Shown: positions 1-6,186, counted from the stretch's first letter. The stretch is 6,613 nt of DNA from an uncultured Kiritimatiellota bacterium (GCA_934667425.1 CAKULV010000086.1:1-6613), one strand, 5' to 3'. Notes: generated from the sequence alone by a model not told the origin. Program-made: numbers and translations.

Positions 1-1116
1 TTCGTGCCCGTCTCCTACGAGAACCAGGCGCGCTACCTGACGCGCGGCATGGCGCTCATGTCCACCGAGGACATCCGTGCGATCATCTGGCACGTCGACT
101 TCACGATGCTCGACGAGTTCGGCGCGATCGTCAAGGCGCACGAGGCCGCGTGGCCTAAGCCGATGCTGCAGGCGTTCGCGACGGTGACGCACAACCTCTC
201 GGACGTGCAGGGCAACATGAAGCTCCACCGCCTCGGTCCGAAGACGTATCTCGTGAGCGGCCGCCGCGCGAACGGGCGCTTCGTACACGTCTTCTGGCGG
301 TCGGCGGGCGTGGAACGCGTCGCGCCGCCGGTCGCGGGCATCATGTCGGCGGAGGACTACCTCGGTACGCCCGTCGCATTGGGCGAGACGCTGACGGTCT
401 CGGAGGATCCCGTCTACATTCACGCGACAGGCGACTACACGGGGCCGGAGTGGACACCGCCGCCGGGCGGCTACCGCGAGAAGCCGCAGGTAGAGCTGAA
501 GACCGACTGCACGGCCGTAGCGCTGGAGCCGGGCGTCAAGTCCGCCGCGACTGCCGCGCCCGTGCCGGCGGCGATGTGGAGCGACCCCGCGTCCGCGCCG
601 ACGCTGCGCGTTGCCTATGCGCGCGATGCGGGCTTCATCCTCGAAGCCGAGGTCAAGGACACACGGCATATGCAGCCCCATTCGCGCGAACGGCTCGTCG
701 AGGGCGACTCGCTGACGTTCGCGTTCGACGTCAACAAGACGGACGAGTGGCGGGCGAACGACATCTGGATGAACTACAAGGGGCACAACTGCGTCGAGTA
801 TTCCGTTGCGCTGCGGGCGGACGGCAAGAGCGAGGTCTTCCGCCGCAACTGCTGGATCCCCGACATGCGGAAGTTCGAGTCCGTCGGCGCGAACGTGCGC
901 GCGAACGTGCGGCACGCGAACGGCGTGACGAAATACTGGGTCTGGATTCCGTGGGCGAACCTCGGCCTCGACGAGCAGCTGAAGGCGGGTGCGAAGATCG
1001 GGTTCGCGGCCGTCCTCTATTCGTCCGACGGCGGAGAGGTGAATACGAACCGCCTCTTCGGCGGCATTGCCAATCCGCTCGATCCGATGCGCTATGGCGT
1101 TCTGGAGCTGAAGTGA
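1..1116 (+). CDS. Secreted glycoside hydrolase-like protein, C-terminal part, with CBM9-like domain (5' truncated)
   Basis: The frame is open at the left edge, so the real start lies outside the window and the GTG at base 4 need not be a start; it ends in TGA at 1114-1116. Counting from the codon at base 4, residues 1-145 look like the end of a TIM-barrel glycosidase-like protein followed by its beta-sheet domain: 'VHVFW' (94-98) and 'PVYIHATGD' (136-144) match the 'v.vlW ... PvYi' pattern common there. Residues about 180-370 resemble the CBM9/DOMON-like carbohydrate-binding fold: 'EGDSLTFAFDVN', then 'YWVWIPWANLGL' near the end, then a beta-rich tail. The likely role is binding and cleaving a polysaccharide outside the cytoplasm. 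The catalytic residues are not in view, so no GH family is assigned. The remnant gene at 1127 follows after 10 bases, suggesting one former transcript. Confidence 0.82.
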   Translation, partial: FVPVSYENQARYLTRGMALMSTEDIRAIIWHVDFTMLDEFGAIVKAHEAAWPKPMLQAFATVTHNLSDVQGNMKLHRLGPKTYLVSGRRANGRFVHVFWRSAGVERVAPPVAGIMSAEDYLGTPVALGETLTVSEDPVYIHATGDYTGPEWTPPPGGYREKPQVELKTDCTAVALEPGVKSAATAAPVPAAMWSDPASAPTLRVAYARDAGFILEAEVKDTRHMQPHSRERLVEGDSLTFAFDVNKTDEWRANDIWMNYKGHNCVEYSVALRADGKSEVFRRNCWIPDMRKFESVGANVRANVRHANGVTKYWVWIPWANLGLDEQLKAGAKIGFAAVLYSSDGGEVNTNRLFGGIANPLDPMRYGVLELK

Positions 1117-1126
1117 GGGGGCGCGT

Positions 1127-1417
1127 ATGTTGACACGACGCAACTTCATCCTTTCGTCCGCCGCGTTCGTCGCCTGTGGCACTGCGGCGGCGAAAGGGCG
1201 TGACCTGAAAAACCCCGATCTTAAACTTGGCGTCATTTCTGACATCCACATCCGGCGGCCGGAGGACGTGAAGGTCGTGCGGATGGGGGGCGGCGAAGCG
1301 GAAGGACGCACTTACGACGTTCCTGGAGGGCTACCCGAACCTCGTGTGCCTGTCGGGCGACGGACACGAGCCGTGCGCTTCGACCCGCCCTGGGAGATCG
1401 CGGTCGCGCAAGCTTGA
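1127..1417 (+). pseudogene. Remnant of a Tat-exported calcineurin-like metallophosphoesterase
   Basis: It starts at ATG 1127, five bases after the purine-rich GAGGGGG (1115-1121). The N-terminus 'MLTRRNFILSSAAF' is a good twin-arginine signal, and 'KLGVISDIHI' is the first metal-binding motif (D-x-H) of calcineurin-like phosphoesterases. Such proteins normally run to several hundred residues, but here the original frame gives only 96 codons. From about 1302 another frame (+1 relative to the start) reads 'DALTTFLEGYPNLVCLSG' followed by 'DGHEP'. This looks like the family's late 'YPn.v.lSGHSH.P' motif with the first His lost. The end, 'RFDPPWEIAVAQA' and stop, is back in the first frame. The simplest reading is a large internal deletion plus frameshifts, leaving the two ends of the gene. 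The conserved GD and GNH(E/D) metal motifs are absent, so an active enzyme is very unlikely. A short functional peptide is possible but unsupported. Confidence 0.75.
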
Positions 1418-1419
1418 TG

Positions 1420-1438
1420 TCCTGTCAACTCGGCAGGA
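1420..1438. promoter_or_regulatory. Short inverted repeat upstream of the promoter core (possible operator)
   Basis: TCCTG at 1420-1424 and CAGGA at 1434-1438 are perfect inverted arms around a nine-base centre. They lie where the -35 region of the promoter at 1440-1448 would be. A repressor or activator site is possible, but five-base arms can arise by chance. Confidence 0.25.
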
Positions 1439-1439
1439 A

Positions 1440-1448
1440 TGGTATAAT
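1440..1448 (+). promoter_or_regulatory. Extended -10 promoter for the giant surface-protein gene
   Basis: The sequence TGGTATAAT is a perfect extended -10 element (TGn plus consensus TATAAT at 1443-1448), conspicuous in GC-rich surroundings. The -35 is weak: the best candidate, CTGTCA at 1422-1427, has a 15-base spacer, and extended -10 promoters tolerate this. Transcription would start about base 1455, just after the phosphoesterase remnant ends, and would serve the leader ORF, the 1221-codon gene and probably the two small genes behind it. No terminator was seen between them. Confidence 0.7.
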
Positions 1449-1454
1449 ACGGGC

Positions 1455-1526
1455 ATGAGTTTGAAGGAGAAGACAGGGAAGAAGGTCGTCTTCGTCGGGA
1501 CGTGCAAGACGGGGCAGCGGGAATGA
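1455..1526 (+). CDS. Possible 23-codon leader peptide ORF
   Basis: ATG 1455 falls about where the promoter at 1440-1448 predicts the first transcribed base, so the message could be leaderless here. The peptide begins 'MSLKEKTGKKVVFVG', is Lys-rich and has no recognised family. Its TGA (1524-1526) overlaps the GAGGT (1525-1529) that precedes the big gene's ATG at 1534, an arrangement suited to translational coupling. A modest fold (GTCTT 1488-1492 with AAGAC 1506-1510) lies inside it. It may equally be untranslated 5' leader RNA; nothing proves translation. Confidence 0.35.
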   Translation: MSLKEKTGKKVVFVGTCKTGQRE

Positions 1527-1533
1527 GGTCGCA

Positions 1534-4500
1534 ATGAGGGATCTGGCGGCGGCACAATGGGCCATCTGCGCGTTTCCGGCCATAGGCGCACTGATGGCCG
1601 TGTGGCTCGCGTGCCTCCTGCGCGAGCGCGGCATCCGCCCGCTCCGCGCGCTCGCCCGGCTCATGCGCCGCCCGCATTGGGAGGCTCTTGCCGTGCTGGC
1701 GTGCGTGGGCGGACTTGTGCACCACGGCGCGACAAAGCACGTCGCCTCATCCCCGTCCGGGCCAGACGCCGCCATGGCAATGCCCGACACACCGCTTGCG
1801 GCACAGGCCGAGGCGGATTCCGGGCAGTCCCCCGGCTGGACCAACGCCGCCTGCGGGGTCTGCGCCACGGGGATATCCCCCGGCGAGACGTCGGTCCTCA
1901 TCCGGGCGCACTGGCCCTCGCCGCCCGCCGGCGGTGCGTCCGGCGTCGAGGTCTACGCTCGTCCGCGTCTGGACGCCGGCGGCTGGTCTGGGGTGGGGAC
2001 TGCGGCCATCCCCGCAGGAGCGGACGGCGTGGCCATTGAGATACCCCGCTCCATCCTGCCGCCCGGCGGGGCGGAGGCGATGTTCTTCACGCTCGGCCTC
2101 GACTCCGACACGGACGGCGACGGGCTATCGGACGCATTCGAGCGGCTGGTGTCCGCGACCGATCCTCTCCTCGCCGACACGGACGGTGACAGCCTCCCCG
2201 ACGGCTGGGAAGTCCGCCATGGGTTCAACCCCCTCTCCGCCCCGGGCATGGGGGAGGCGGATTCCGATGCGGACGGCGACGGGTTGCCGAATGCGGCGGA
2301 GTTCGCGCTCGGCACGGACCCGCTGAACGCCGACACGGACGGGGACGGACTCTCCGACTGCGACGAGGCCGGATGCATTGTTTTGGCGGACGGCTTCGAG
2401 TGGCATGACGCCGCCGGGCTGCCGGAGACCTGCGCAAGGCCGCCCGACGGCGGGCTACACAGCCATTTCGGCGCATCCGCGATCGCGCAGCTCGCGGACG
2501 GCACGGCGGTGCTTGGCGACGCCATGGCCCGAGCCGTCTGCTTCGACAACGGCGTCGTGTACCTGGTTTCCCCGGGGCCGCCCGGCCCGTTCGTGTTCCC
2601 GGAGCGCCCAACACCACTAGACTGGGCCGACTACAGCATGGGCGACATCCTTGTCGCGCCATACTGGTGCGACTCCGGGCTGGTCGCCGGCGACGCCTCG
2701 TCCCTCATGCGCGTGGGGGTTGTCGCGGGCGACGGGTGCTTCGTCGCCGAGTACCGCAACGTGGGGCTGTGCGGAGCGTCCGGCGGCAGGATGACCTACC
2801 AGGTCATCGTCCCCGGCGGGACTGGCAATGTCGTCCGCGTCAGCTACCTGTCGTCGGACGACGGGTTCGGCGGCTCCGGCGCGGTCGCCGGGGTGCAGGT
2901 CAGGCGGATCGCCACTGTGGACGGGCTATACAACCTGGCGTGGGACTTCGCGGAGCGCGGGCCGATCCCGTCCGGTACGACCGTCGAGTACCGCCTCGGG
3001 CACGGCACTGATCCCCTGAACGCGGATACTGATGGCGACGGCCTCTCCGACGGCGACGAAGTCTGCCTGCACCGCACAAATCCCCTGAGGGCGGACAGCG
3101 ACGGCGACGGGCTGGCCGACATGCGCGAACTCGCCCTCGGCACGGATCCCATGTCGCCGGACACGGACGGCGATGGTCTACTTGATGGCTGGGAGGCCGC
3201 ACACGGCCTCGATCCGCTCGTGCCGTCCGGCGACGACGGGGCGGACGCGGACGTTGACGGAGACGGGCTTACGAACATCCAGGAGCAGCGGCGGGGGACG
3301 GATCCATGGAACCCCGACACGGACGGGGACGGACTTTCGGACGGCCAGGAAGTGAACGTGCACGGGACAAGCCCGACCGTCGCCGACACGGACGGGGACG
3401 GGCTGAACGACGGCGAGGAAGTGAATGTGTATGGGACAAGCCCAACCAACACCGACACTGACGGCGACGGGCTTCCCGACCGCTGGGAGATTGACAACGG
3501 CCTCGATCCGCAAAGCCCGGCGGGGAACGATGGCGCGTCCGGCGACGCGGACGGCGACGGCCTCTGCAATTCGGACGAGCTGGCCCTGGGGACGGACCCT
3601 CGCGCATCGGACACCGACGGTGACGGAGTCTCCGACTTTCAGGAGATATGCAACGGCTCAGATCCGGCAGACGGAACCGATGGCGGAAGTCCATCGGCGA
3701 AGTTCCCTTACAGGGGAATGCTTCTTGGCATCGGCGGCGACTACGCCGCCTGGAGCATGGCCGTCGCAAGGCTTGGCCAGGCCGATGGCCGGCAGGATAA
3801 GTTCTCCATGGCGTCGCCTGGGAATACCGTTAGGAGGCCGATGATCCTGAAGAAGGGCCGCTCCTATCGCCTCACGATGCGGTGGCTGAATTCGGACGGC
3901 CACACGGACCCCAACTGGTACTGCTGGCAGGCGACGGTGAACGGGCTGCCGACCGGGCCATCCTACGAAAGCTACAAGGCGACGCGGCTTCCCGGGAACG
4001 AGGTGGTCTGCGGACTCGGCTGGATGGCCGAGAACGCCGACGGTCTCCTTACGTCGCACGTCCACATGTGCGATGGCAGGGGCGGGAACGTGGCCGAGGG
4101 CCTGGAGGCGACCCTGCACGTATACCGGTGCGAGGTGACGGTATGCGACCCGGACAACGCGCACTGGCCGGAACTTGAGGCGTCGCGTGTGCTGCTGGAC
4201 GACGACAGGCTCCGGATCCGGGTCAGCGTCATGCCGGCCATCGAGGACTTCGACCTCTTCCGGCGCGTGATGGGGAGCAACATCGTGGTGGCTACGTCTG
4301 GCACCTGTCCGGCAGGCGTCGGAATTCCCATCGATGCCTCCGAGTTCCTCTGCAGCGGCACGAATTCCGAGATCCGCATGACCCGGACGCGCGCGCAGCT
4401 GGCCGGACTGGGGCTTCTGCCGCCGCAGGACGAGGACGGCGTGGACGAGATGGCGTGGATTGACATGGGAGCTGTTGATTCAGAGTTGCCGTCCAATCTT

Positions 4501-5199
4501 ACGGATGGCGAAGCTTTTTCCTCGATTGGGTATGCTTTTCGTGGCAAAGCGACAAGAGAAGCCTCGAAAACTCTCGACTCAACCCCGCCCAATTCCCAAC
4601 CATCCGATTCCTTTTTCAAGGCGGCAGGCTGCGAGATTGTCACTGTTGAATATGGAGGGGTGAGAAGTTCGAGACGGCAGATAAAGAATCAAGCTGACAT
4701 ATTCTACTATTCAGGACATGGGGATTTGCGCACAGGCGCCCTACAGGGCGGTTTTTTGCCCGATCTTGTTGCCCCATATTGGCAAAAGGAGCTTAATTGC
4801 GCAGTCTTCGCTGGGTGTTCCGTCTTGAATATTGGCAAGTTCCGGAATGAATCCTTCGGTTGGACGACTTCGTTGTATTGGCATTGGAGAACCAAAGGGG
4901 CTGTCCCTTCGCCGGGGAAAATATGGGCCGAAAAAATCAGGGGCGTTCTGCTCGGGTTTTGTTGGCGGGCTCCATTGGATAACGCAGGTGGTCTGGAGAT
5001 TGCCGAGAAGTTTGCTTCGGAAGTGAATCAAGGTCATGACTGGATCACGGCATGGCGGAACGCGACAAATAGAAAATCTGGTTATAATGCCTGTGCGATT
5101 GATTGCACAGTAATCCCCAATCGGTATTGGTATTGGGTGGAATCTAATGGCGTCAGTTCATGGACAAACGTATTGAAGGGAGCGACTTCGCAATGGTGA
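1534..5199 (+). CDS. Giant membrane-anchored surface protein: Ca-repeat stalk with C-terminal caspase-like domain
   Basis: The product has 1221 residues; ATG 1534 follows GAGGT by four bases and gives a plausible N-terminus. Residues 8-29 and 49-64 are hydrophobic segments separated by a loop (30-46) with seven Arg. This predicts an N-out/C-out hairpin with the bulk of the protein outside the cytoplasm. Residues about 90-188 form a small beta domain. Calcium-binding thrombospondin-type-3-like repeats (DxDxDGDG) occupy 190-281 (four) and about 491-717 (nine). A nidogen-like beta domain (282-490) interrupts them. Residues about 723-975 look like further extracellular beta domains. Residues about 1025-1215 carry 'IFYYSGHGD' (His1062) and 'CAVFAGCSVLN' (Cys1095), spaced as in clan CD caspase-fold peptidases; DUF6345-type proteins are another comparison, from memory. 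It is probably a surface-displayed cysteine protease or protease-like effector. GC drops sharply from about 4465, so the C-terminal part may be a recent replacement. Substrate and activity are unknown. Confidence 0.9.
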   Translation: MRDLAAAQWAICAFPAIGALMAVWLACLLRERGIRPLRALARLMRRPHWEALAVLACVGGLVHHGATKHVASSPSGPDAAMAMPDTPLAAQAEADSGQSPGWTNAACGVCATGISPGETSVLIRAHWPSPPAGGASGVEVYARPRLDAGGWSGVGTAAIPAGADGVAIEIPRSILPPGGAEAMFFTLGLDSDTDGDGLSDAFERLVSATDPLLADTDGDSLPDGWEVRHGFNPLSAPGMGEADSDADGDGLPNAAEFALGTDPLNADTDGDGLSDCDEAGCIVLADGFEWHDAAGLPETCARPPDGGLHSHFGASAIAQLADGTAVLGDAMARAVCFDNGVVYLVSPGPPGPFVFPERPTPLDWADYSMGDILVAPYWCDSGLVAGDASSLMRVGVVAGDGCFVAEYRNVGLCGASGGRMTYQVIVPGGTGNVVRVSYLSSDDGFGGSGAVAGVQVRRIATVDGLYNLAWDFAERGPIPSGTTVEYRLGHGTDPLNADTDGDGLSDGDEVCLHRTNPLRADSDGDGLADMRELALGTDPMSPDTDGDGLLDGWEAAHGLDPLVPSGDDGADADVDGDGLTNIQEQRRGTDPWNPDTDGDGLSDGQEVNVHGTSPTVADTDGDGLNDGEEVNVYGTSPTNTDTDGDGLPDRWEIDNGLDPQSPAGNDGASGDADGDGLCNSDELALGTDPRASDTDGDGVSDFQEICNGSDPADGTDGGSPSAKFPYRGMLLGIGGDYAAWSMAVARLGQADGRQDKFSMASPGNTVRRPMILKKGRSYRLTMRWLNSDGHTDPNWYCWQATVNGLPTGPSYESYKATRLPGNEVVCGLGWMAENADGLLTSHVHMCDGRGGNVAEGLEATLHVYRCEVTVCDPDNAHWPELEASRVLLDDDRLRIRVSVMPAIEDFDLFRRVMGSNIVVATSGTCPAGVGIPIDASEFLCSGTNSEIRMTRTRAQLAGLGLLPPQDEDGVDEMAWIDMGAVDSELPSNLTDGEAFSSIGYAFRGKATREASKTLDSTPPNSQPSDSFFKAAGCEIVTVEYGGVRSSRRQIKNQADIFYYSGHGDLRTGALQGGFLPDLVAPYWQKELNCAVFAGCSVLNIGKFRNESFGWTTSLYWHWRTKGAVPSPGKIWAEKIRGVLLGFCWRAPLDNAGGLEIAEKFASEVNQGHDWITAWRNATNRKSGYNACAIDCTVIPNRYWYWVESNGVSSWTNVLKGATSQW
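2101..2376 (+). repeat. Thrombospondin type 3-like calcium repeats, block 1 (four units)
   Basis: Four coding repeats with acidic loops: DTDGDGLSD, DTDGDSLPD, DADGDGLPN and DTDGDGLSD, joined by linkers such as 'FALGTDPLNA'. Asp at alternate positions plus Gly is the known calcium-loop pattern of this repeat class, giving a rigid calcium-stabilised stalk. The fourth unit runs straight into the inserted beta domain. Confidence 0.9.
2377..3003 (+). other. Nidogen-like beta domain inserted in the calcium-repeat array
   Basis: Residues about 282-490 lack the acidic repeat. They contain 'DILVAPYWCDSGL', 'CFVAEYRNVGLCG', 'MTYQVIVPGG' and 'VVRVSYLSSDDG', then 'VAGVQVRR'. This order resembles nidogen-type (NIDO) extracellular domains: 'iAPfW.D', 'f.v.w.nv', 'tfQvvl', a Y strand, then 'vGiq'. 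The family match is by eye. The domain is bounded on both sides by the peptide GTDPLNADTDGDGLSD, which suggests a domain insertion between repeat units. A role in adhesion or spacing on the stalk is inferred. Confidence 0.55.
3004..3684 (+). repeat. Thrombospondin type 3-like calcium repeats, block 2 (nine units)
   Basis: Nine units, with cores DTDGDGLSD, DSDGDGLAD, DTDGDGLLD, DVDGDGLTN, DTDGDGLSD, DTDGDGLND, DTDGDGLPD, DADGDGLCN and DTDGDGVSD. Short forms of about 23 residues alternate with longer ones containing 'GWEAAHGLDP' or 'RWEIDNGLDP'. The block forms the main stalk between the inserted beta domain and the C-terminal half of the protein. Confidence 0.9.
3316..3453 (+). repeat. Tandem 69-base duplication within calcium-repeat block 2
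   Basis: Bases 3316-3384 and 3385-3453 encode two adjacent 23-residue units, both DTDGDGL-x-DG-x-EVNV-x-GTSPT. They are the closest pair of units in the array, differing at only a few amino acids, with additional synonymous changes. They are probably a relatively recent unit duplication compared with the rest of the stalk. Confidence 0.7.
4606..5178 (+). other. Caspase-fold-like C-terminal domain of the giant protein
   Basis: Residues about 1025-1215 of the giant protein. A beta-strand-like hydrophobic run ends in SGHG (His1062 at base 4717). A second ends in AGCS (Cys1095 at base 4816). Further on come 'IRGVLLGFCWRAP' and 'DWITAWRNA', then 'NACAIDC' near the end. A His-Gly after one strand and a Cys after the next is the clan CD (caspase, gingipain, CHAT) arrangement. 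The 33-residue spacing is short but plausible. The domain has unusually many Cys for an exported region. Whether it is a peptidase needs biochemical proof. Confidence 0.6.
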
Positions 5200-5717
5200 G
5201 TGAATTTATTGAAAAGGTAATTGTCGTTGCGATTGGGCTGTGTGCAGCTGGCGCAACGGCCAATTCGATCACAAGTGTATGCTCTATTGTGGATATTCCA
5301 CTGGGGTCGAATGTGCTGAGCAGAATCGAATCCCGAAACCGTTCTACGGCTGATCTAGTTGTGCTCGGAAACATACGTGCGATGGTCATCGGCAACGTTC
5401 GGGACCAGTCATTCTACTTTTCGGATTCGCTTCGGAATGCGCTTAATATAGAAACAGGTCTATGGGAAGGATCAGGAGCAGAGTTTGAAAGCGGATTTGC
5501 GGAGATCGCGACAAGTGGACGGTTTACAGATTTTAAAGTCAGTGCGGTATCCAATGCAAGTGCCTCAGCATCGGAACGATGGGACGTTTCCATGTCGCTA
5601 AAGCATCTGGGCGTGATGACGACAAACTCCTTTAGTCTTGTTCTGTCCCATTCGAATTCCCAATGGTGGGTGGAAGACTTGATTCTAGAAGGGTTGTCCA
5701 TAAAGGCCGATCCGTAA
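5193..5717 (+). CDS. Small exported protein overlapping the giant gene; candidate partner or inhibitor
   Basis: ATG 5193 is chosen over the upstream in-frame ATG 5160. It overlaps the giant gene's stop within ATGGTGA (5193-5199), follows AAGGGAG by about 11 bases, and begins a good signal peptide: 'MVSEFIEKVIVVAIGLCAAG' then 'ATA' with likely cleavage before 'NS'. No lipobox is seen (Leu precedes Cys). The mature protein of about 150 residues is unrecognised. It looks mixed alpha/beta with a beta-rich end: 'WDVSMSLKHLG', 'SFSLVLSHSNSQWWVEDLIL'. The 'strand, strand, W-V-x-D-I/L' ending recalls NTF2/DUF3828-like folds, a weak impression only. Export to the same compartment as the caspase-like domain, tight coupling and shared base composition suggest a cognate inhibitor, immunity protein or chaperone. 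This is inference from context. Confidence 0.75.
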   Translation: MVSEFIEKVIVVAIGLCAAGATANSITSVCSIVDIPLGSNVLSRIESRNRSTADLVVLGNIRAMVIGNVRDQSFYFSDSLRNALNIETGLWEGSGAEFESGFAEIATSGRFTDFKVSAVSNASASASERWDVSMSLKHLGVMTTNSFSLVLSHSNSQWWVEDLILEGLSIKADP

Positions 5718-5792
5718 AGACTCTCGCAGGTGTGGCAGGTGATAAAAGTTGAAGGTGCAAGGTAATTCTACTGCCAAGAAGGAGGACTGGTA
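5718..5792 (+). promoter_or_regulatory. Short spacer with strong ribosome binding site
   Basis: AAGGAGG at 5779-5785 lies seven bases before ATG 5793, the best Shine-Dalgarno in the window, which argues that translation starts at 5793. No promoter or terminator is evident in these 75 bases, so the small gene at 5793 is probably read with the genes upstream. Confidence 0.6.
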
Positions 5793-6143
5793 ATGAAGTT
5801 AATTTTGTGTGTTGAGCAAGTGTGCGTGAATCTCATGTGCCTGATCCGGGAAAATATGAACAAGATTCTCAAATGGTTCGTCGGTTCGGTCATGGTTCTT
5901 GTCCTTGTCGGTGCCTGAACTGTTTGGATTACAGAAAGATTTTATCGGCATGGGTACCGAGAGGGGAGGCTTGAATATTTGATGGACGACAAAGAGCGGT
6001 TTGGCTTGCGCGAATGGCTTAAGGAACATCCTGAAGACACTGAGAAATTCTTAGGTAAAAGCAAAAGCCTTGATGACCATGAGTCGACCGTCAAACATCC
6101 AACTTTTTGGACTCAGGCAGATAATTGGCTTTTCCCATTGTAA
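5793..6143 (+). pseudogene. Small single-pass membrane protein frame interrupted by one in-frame TGA
   Basis: From ATG 5793 the frame reads 41 codons to TGA 5916-5918, then continues open in the same frame for 74 codons to TAA 6141-6143. The stop falls in the middle of what reads as one membrane segment: 'ILKWFVGSVMVLVLVGA' before it and 'TVWITERFYRHGYREG' after it. A charged tail follows ('KERFGLREWLKEHPED') and ends 'TQADNWLFPL'. The join is protein-like on both sides, so this was, or is, one protein of about 116 residues; ATG 5856 ('MNKILKWF') is an alternative start. A single substitution (for example GGA to TGA) explains it; a sequencing error, read-through, or reinitiation at ATG 5982 are alternatives. 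No convincing SECIS follows. The family is not recognised. It is likely the third member of the AT-richer cassette. Confidence 0.6.
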
Positions 6144-6186
6144 AACAAAAAAACACTTCCCACAACCTACCAAGGAACAAACAACC

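Larger units (their letters stand above)
4465..6143. other. AT-richer segment: C-terminal effector tip plus two small genes
   Basis: Hand counts of 60-base lines give G+C 47/60 at 4381-4440, against 28/60 at 4501-4560, 28/60 at 5041-5100 and 27/60 at 5521-5580. Sequence from about 6200 is GC-rich again. Codon third positions change at the same place, from mostly G/C to mixed. The segment contains the last quarter of the giant gene and both small downstream genes. This supports acquisition or replacement as a unit. No transposase, integrase or clear att-like repeats were seen at the edges. Confidence 0.65.

Noticed and set aside
450..1133. Arg-rich + strand frame overlapping the CBM9 gene
   Set aside because: Its composition is that of an off-frame GC-rich shadow, and it overlaps a clearly protein-like frame.
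1953..3614. Long Ser/Pro-rich reverse-strand open frames opposite the calcium repeats
   Set aside because: They mirror the GC-rich periodic Asp/Gly codons of the + strand gene; they have no ribosome sites and no recognisable domains.
2101..3684. CRISPR-like or non-coding tandem array
   Set aside because: The periodicity is of codons encoding calcium loops; units vary in length and sequence and lie within one open frame.
5160..5192. Upstream ATG 5160 as start of the small exported protein
   Set aside because: It would add 11 polar residues ahead of the signal peptide and deepen the overlap; ATG 5193 has the ribosome site and the stop-start overlap.
5733..5776. Inverted arms TGGCAG (5733-5738) and CTGCCA (5771-5776) before the small membrane gene
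   Set aside because: Six-base arms with a 32-base loop are weak; there is no T-tract for a terminator and no supporting context.
5916..5960. Selenocysteine insertion at the TGA
   Set aside because: Only a four-base stem (CTGT/ACAG) follows the TGA, the position is in a membrane segment, and no redox motif is present.
6104..6125. GATAAT at 6120-6125 as a promoter for the glycosidase-like gene at 6187
   Set aside because: No acceptable -35 at 15-19 bases and no extended -10; such hexamers are expected by chance in AT-richer DNA.
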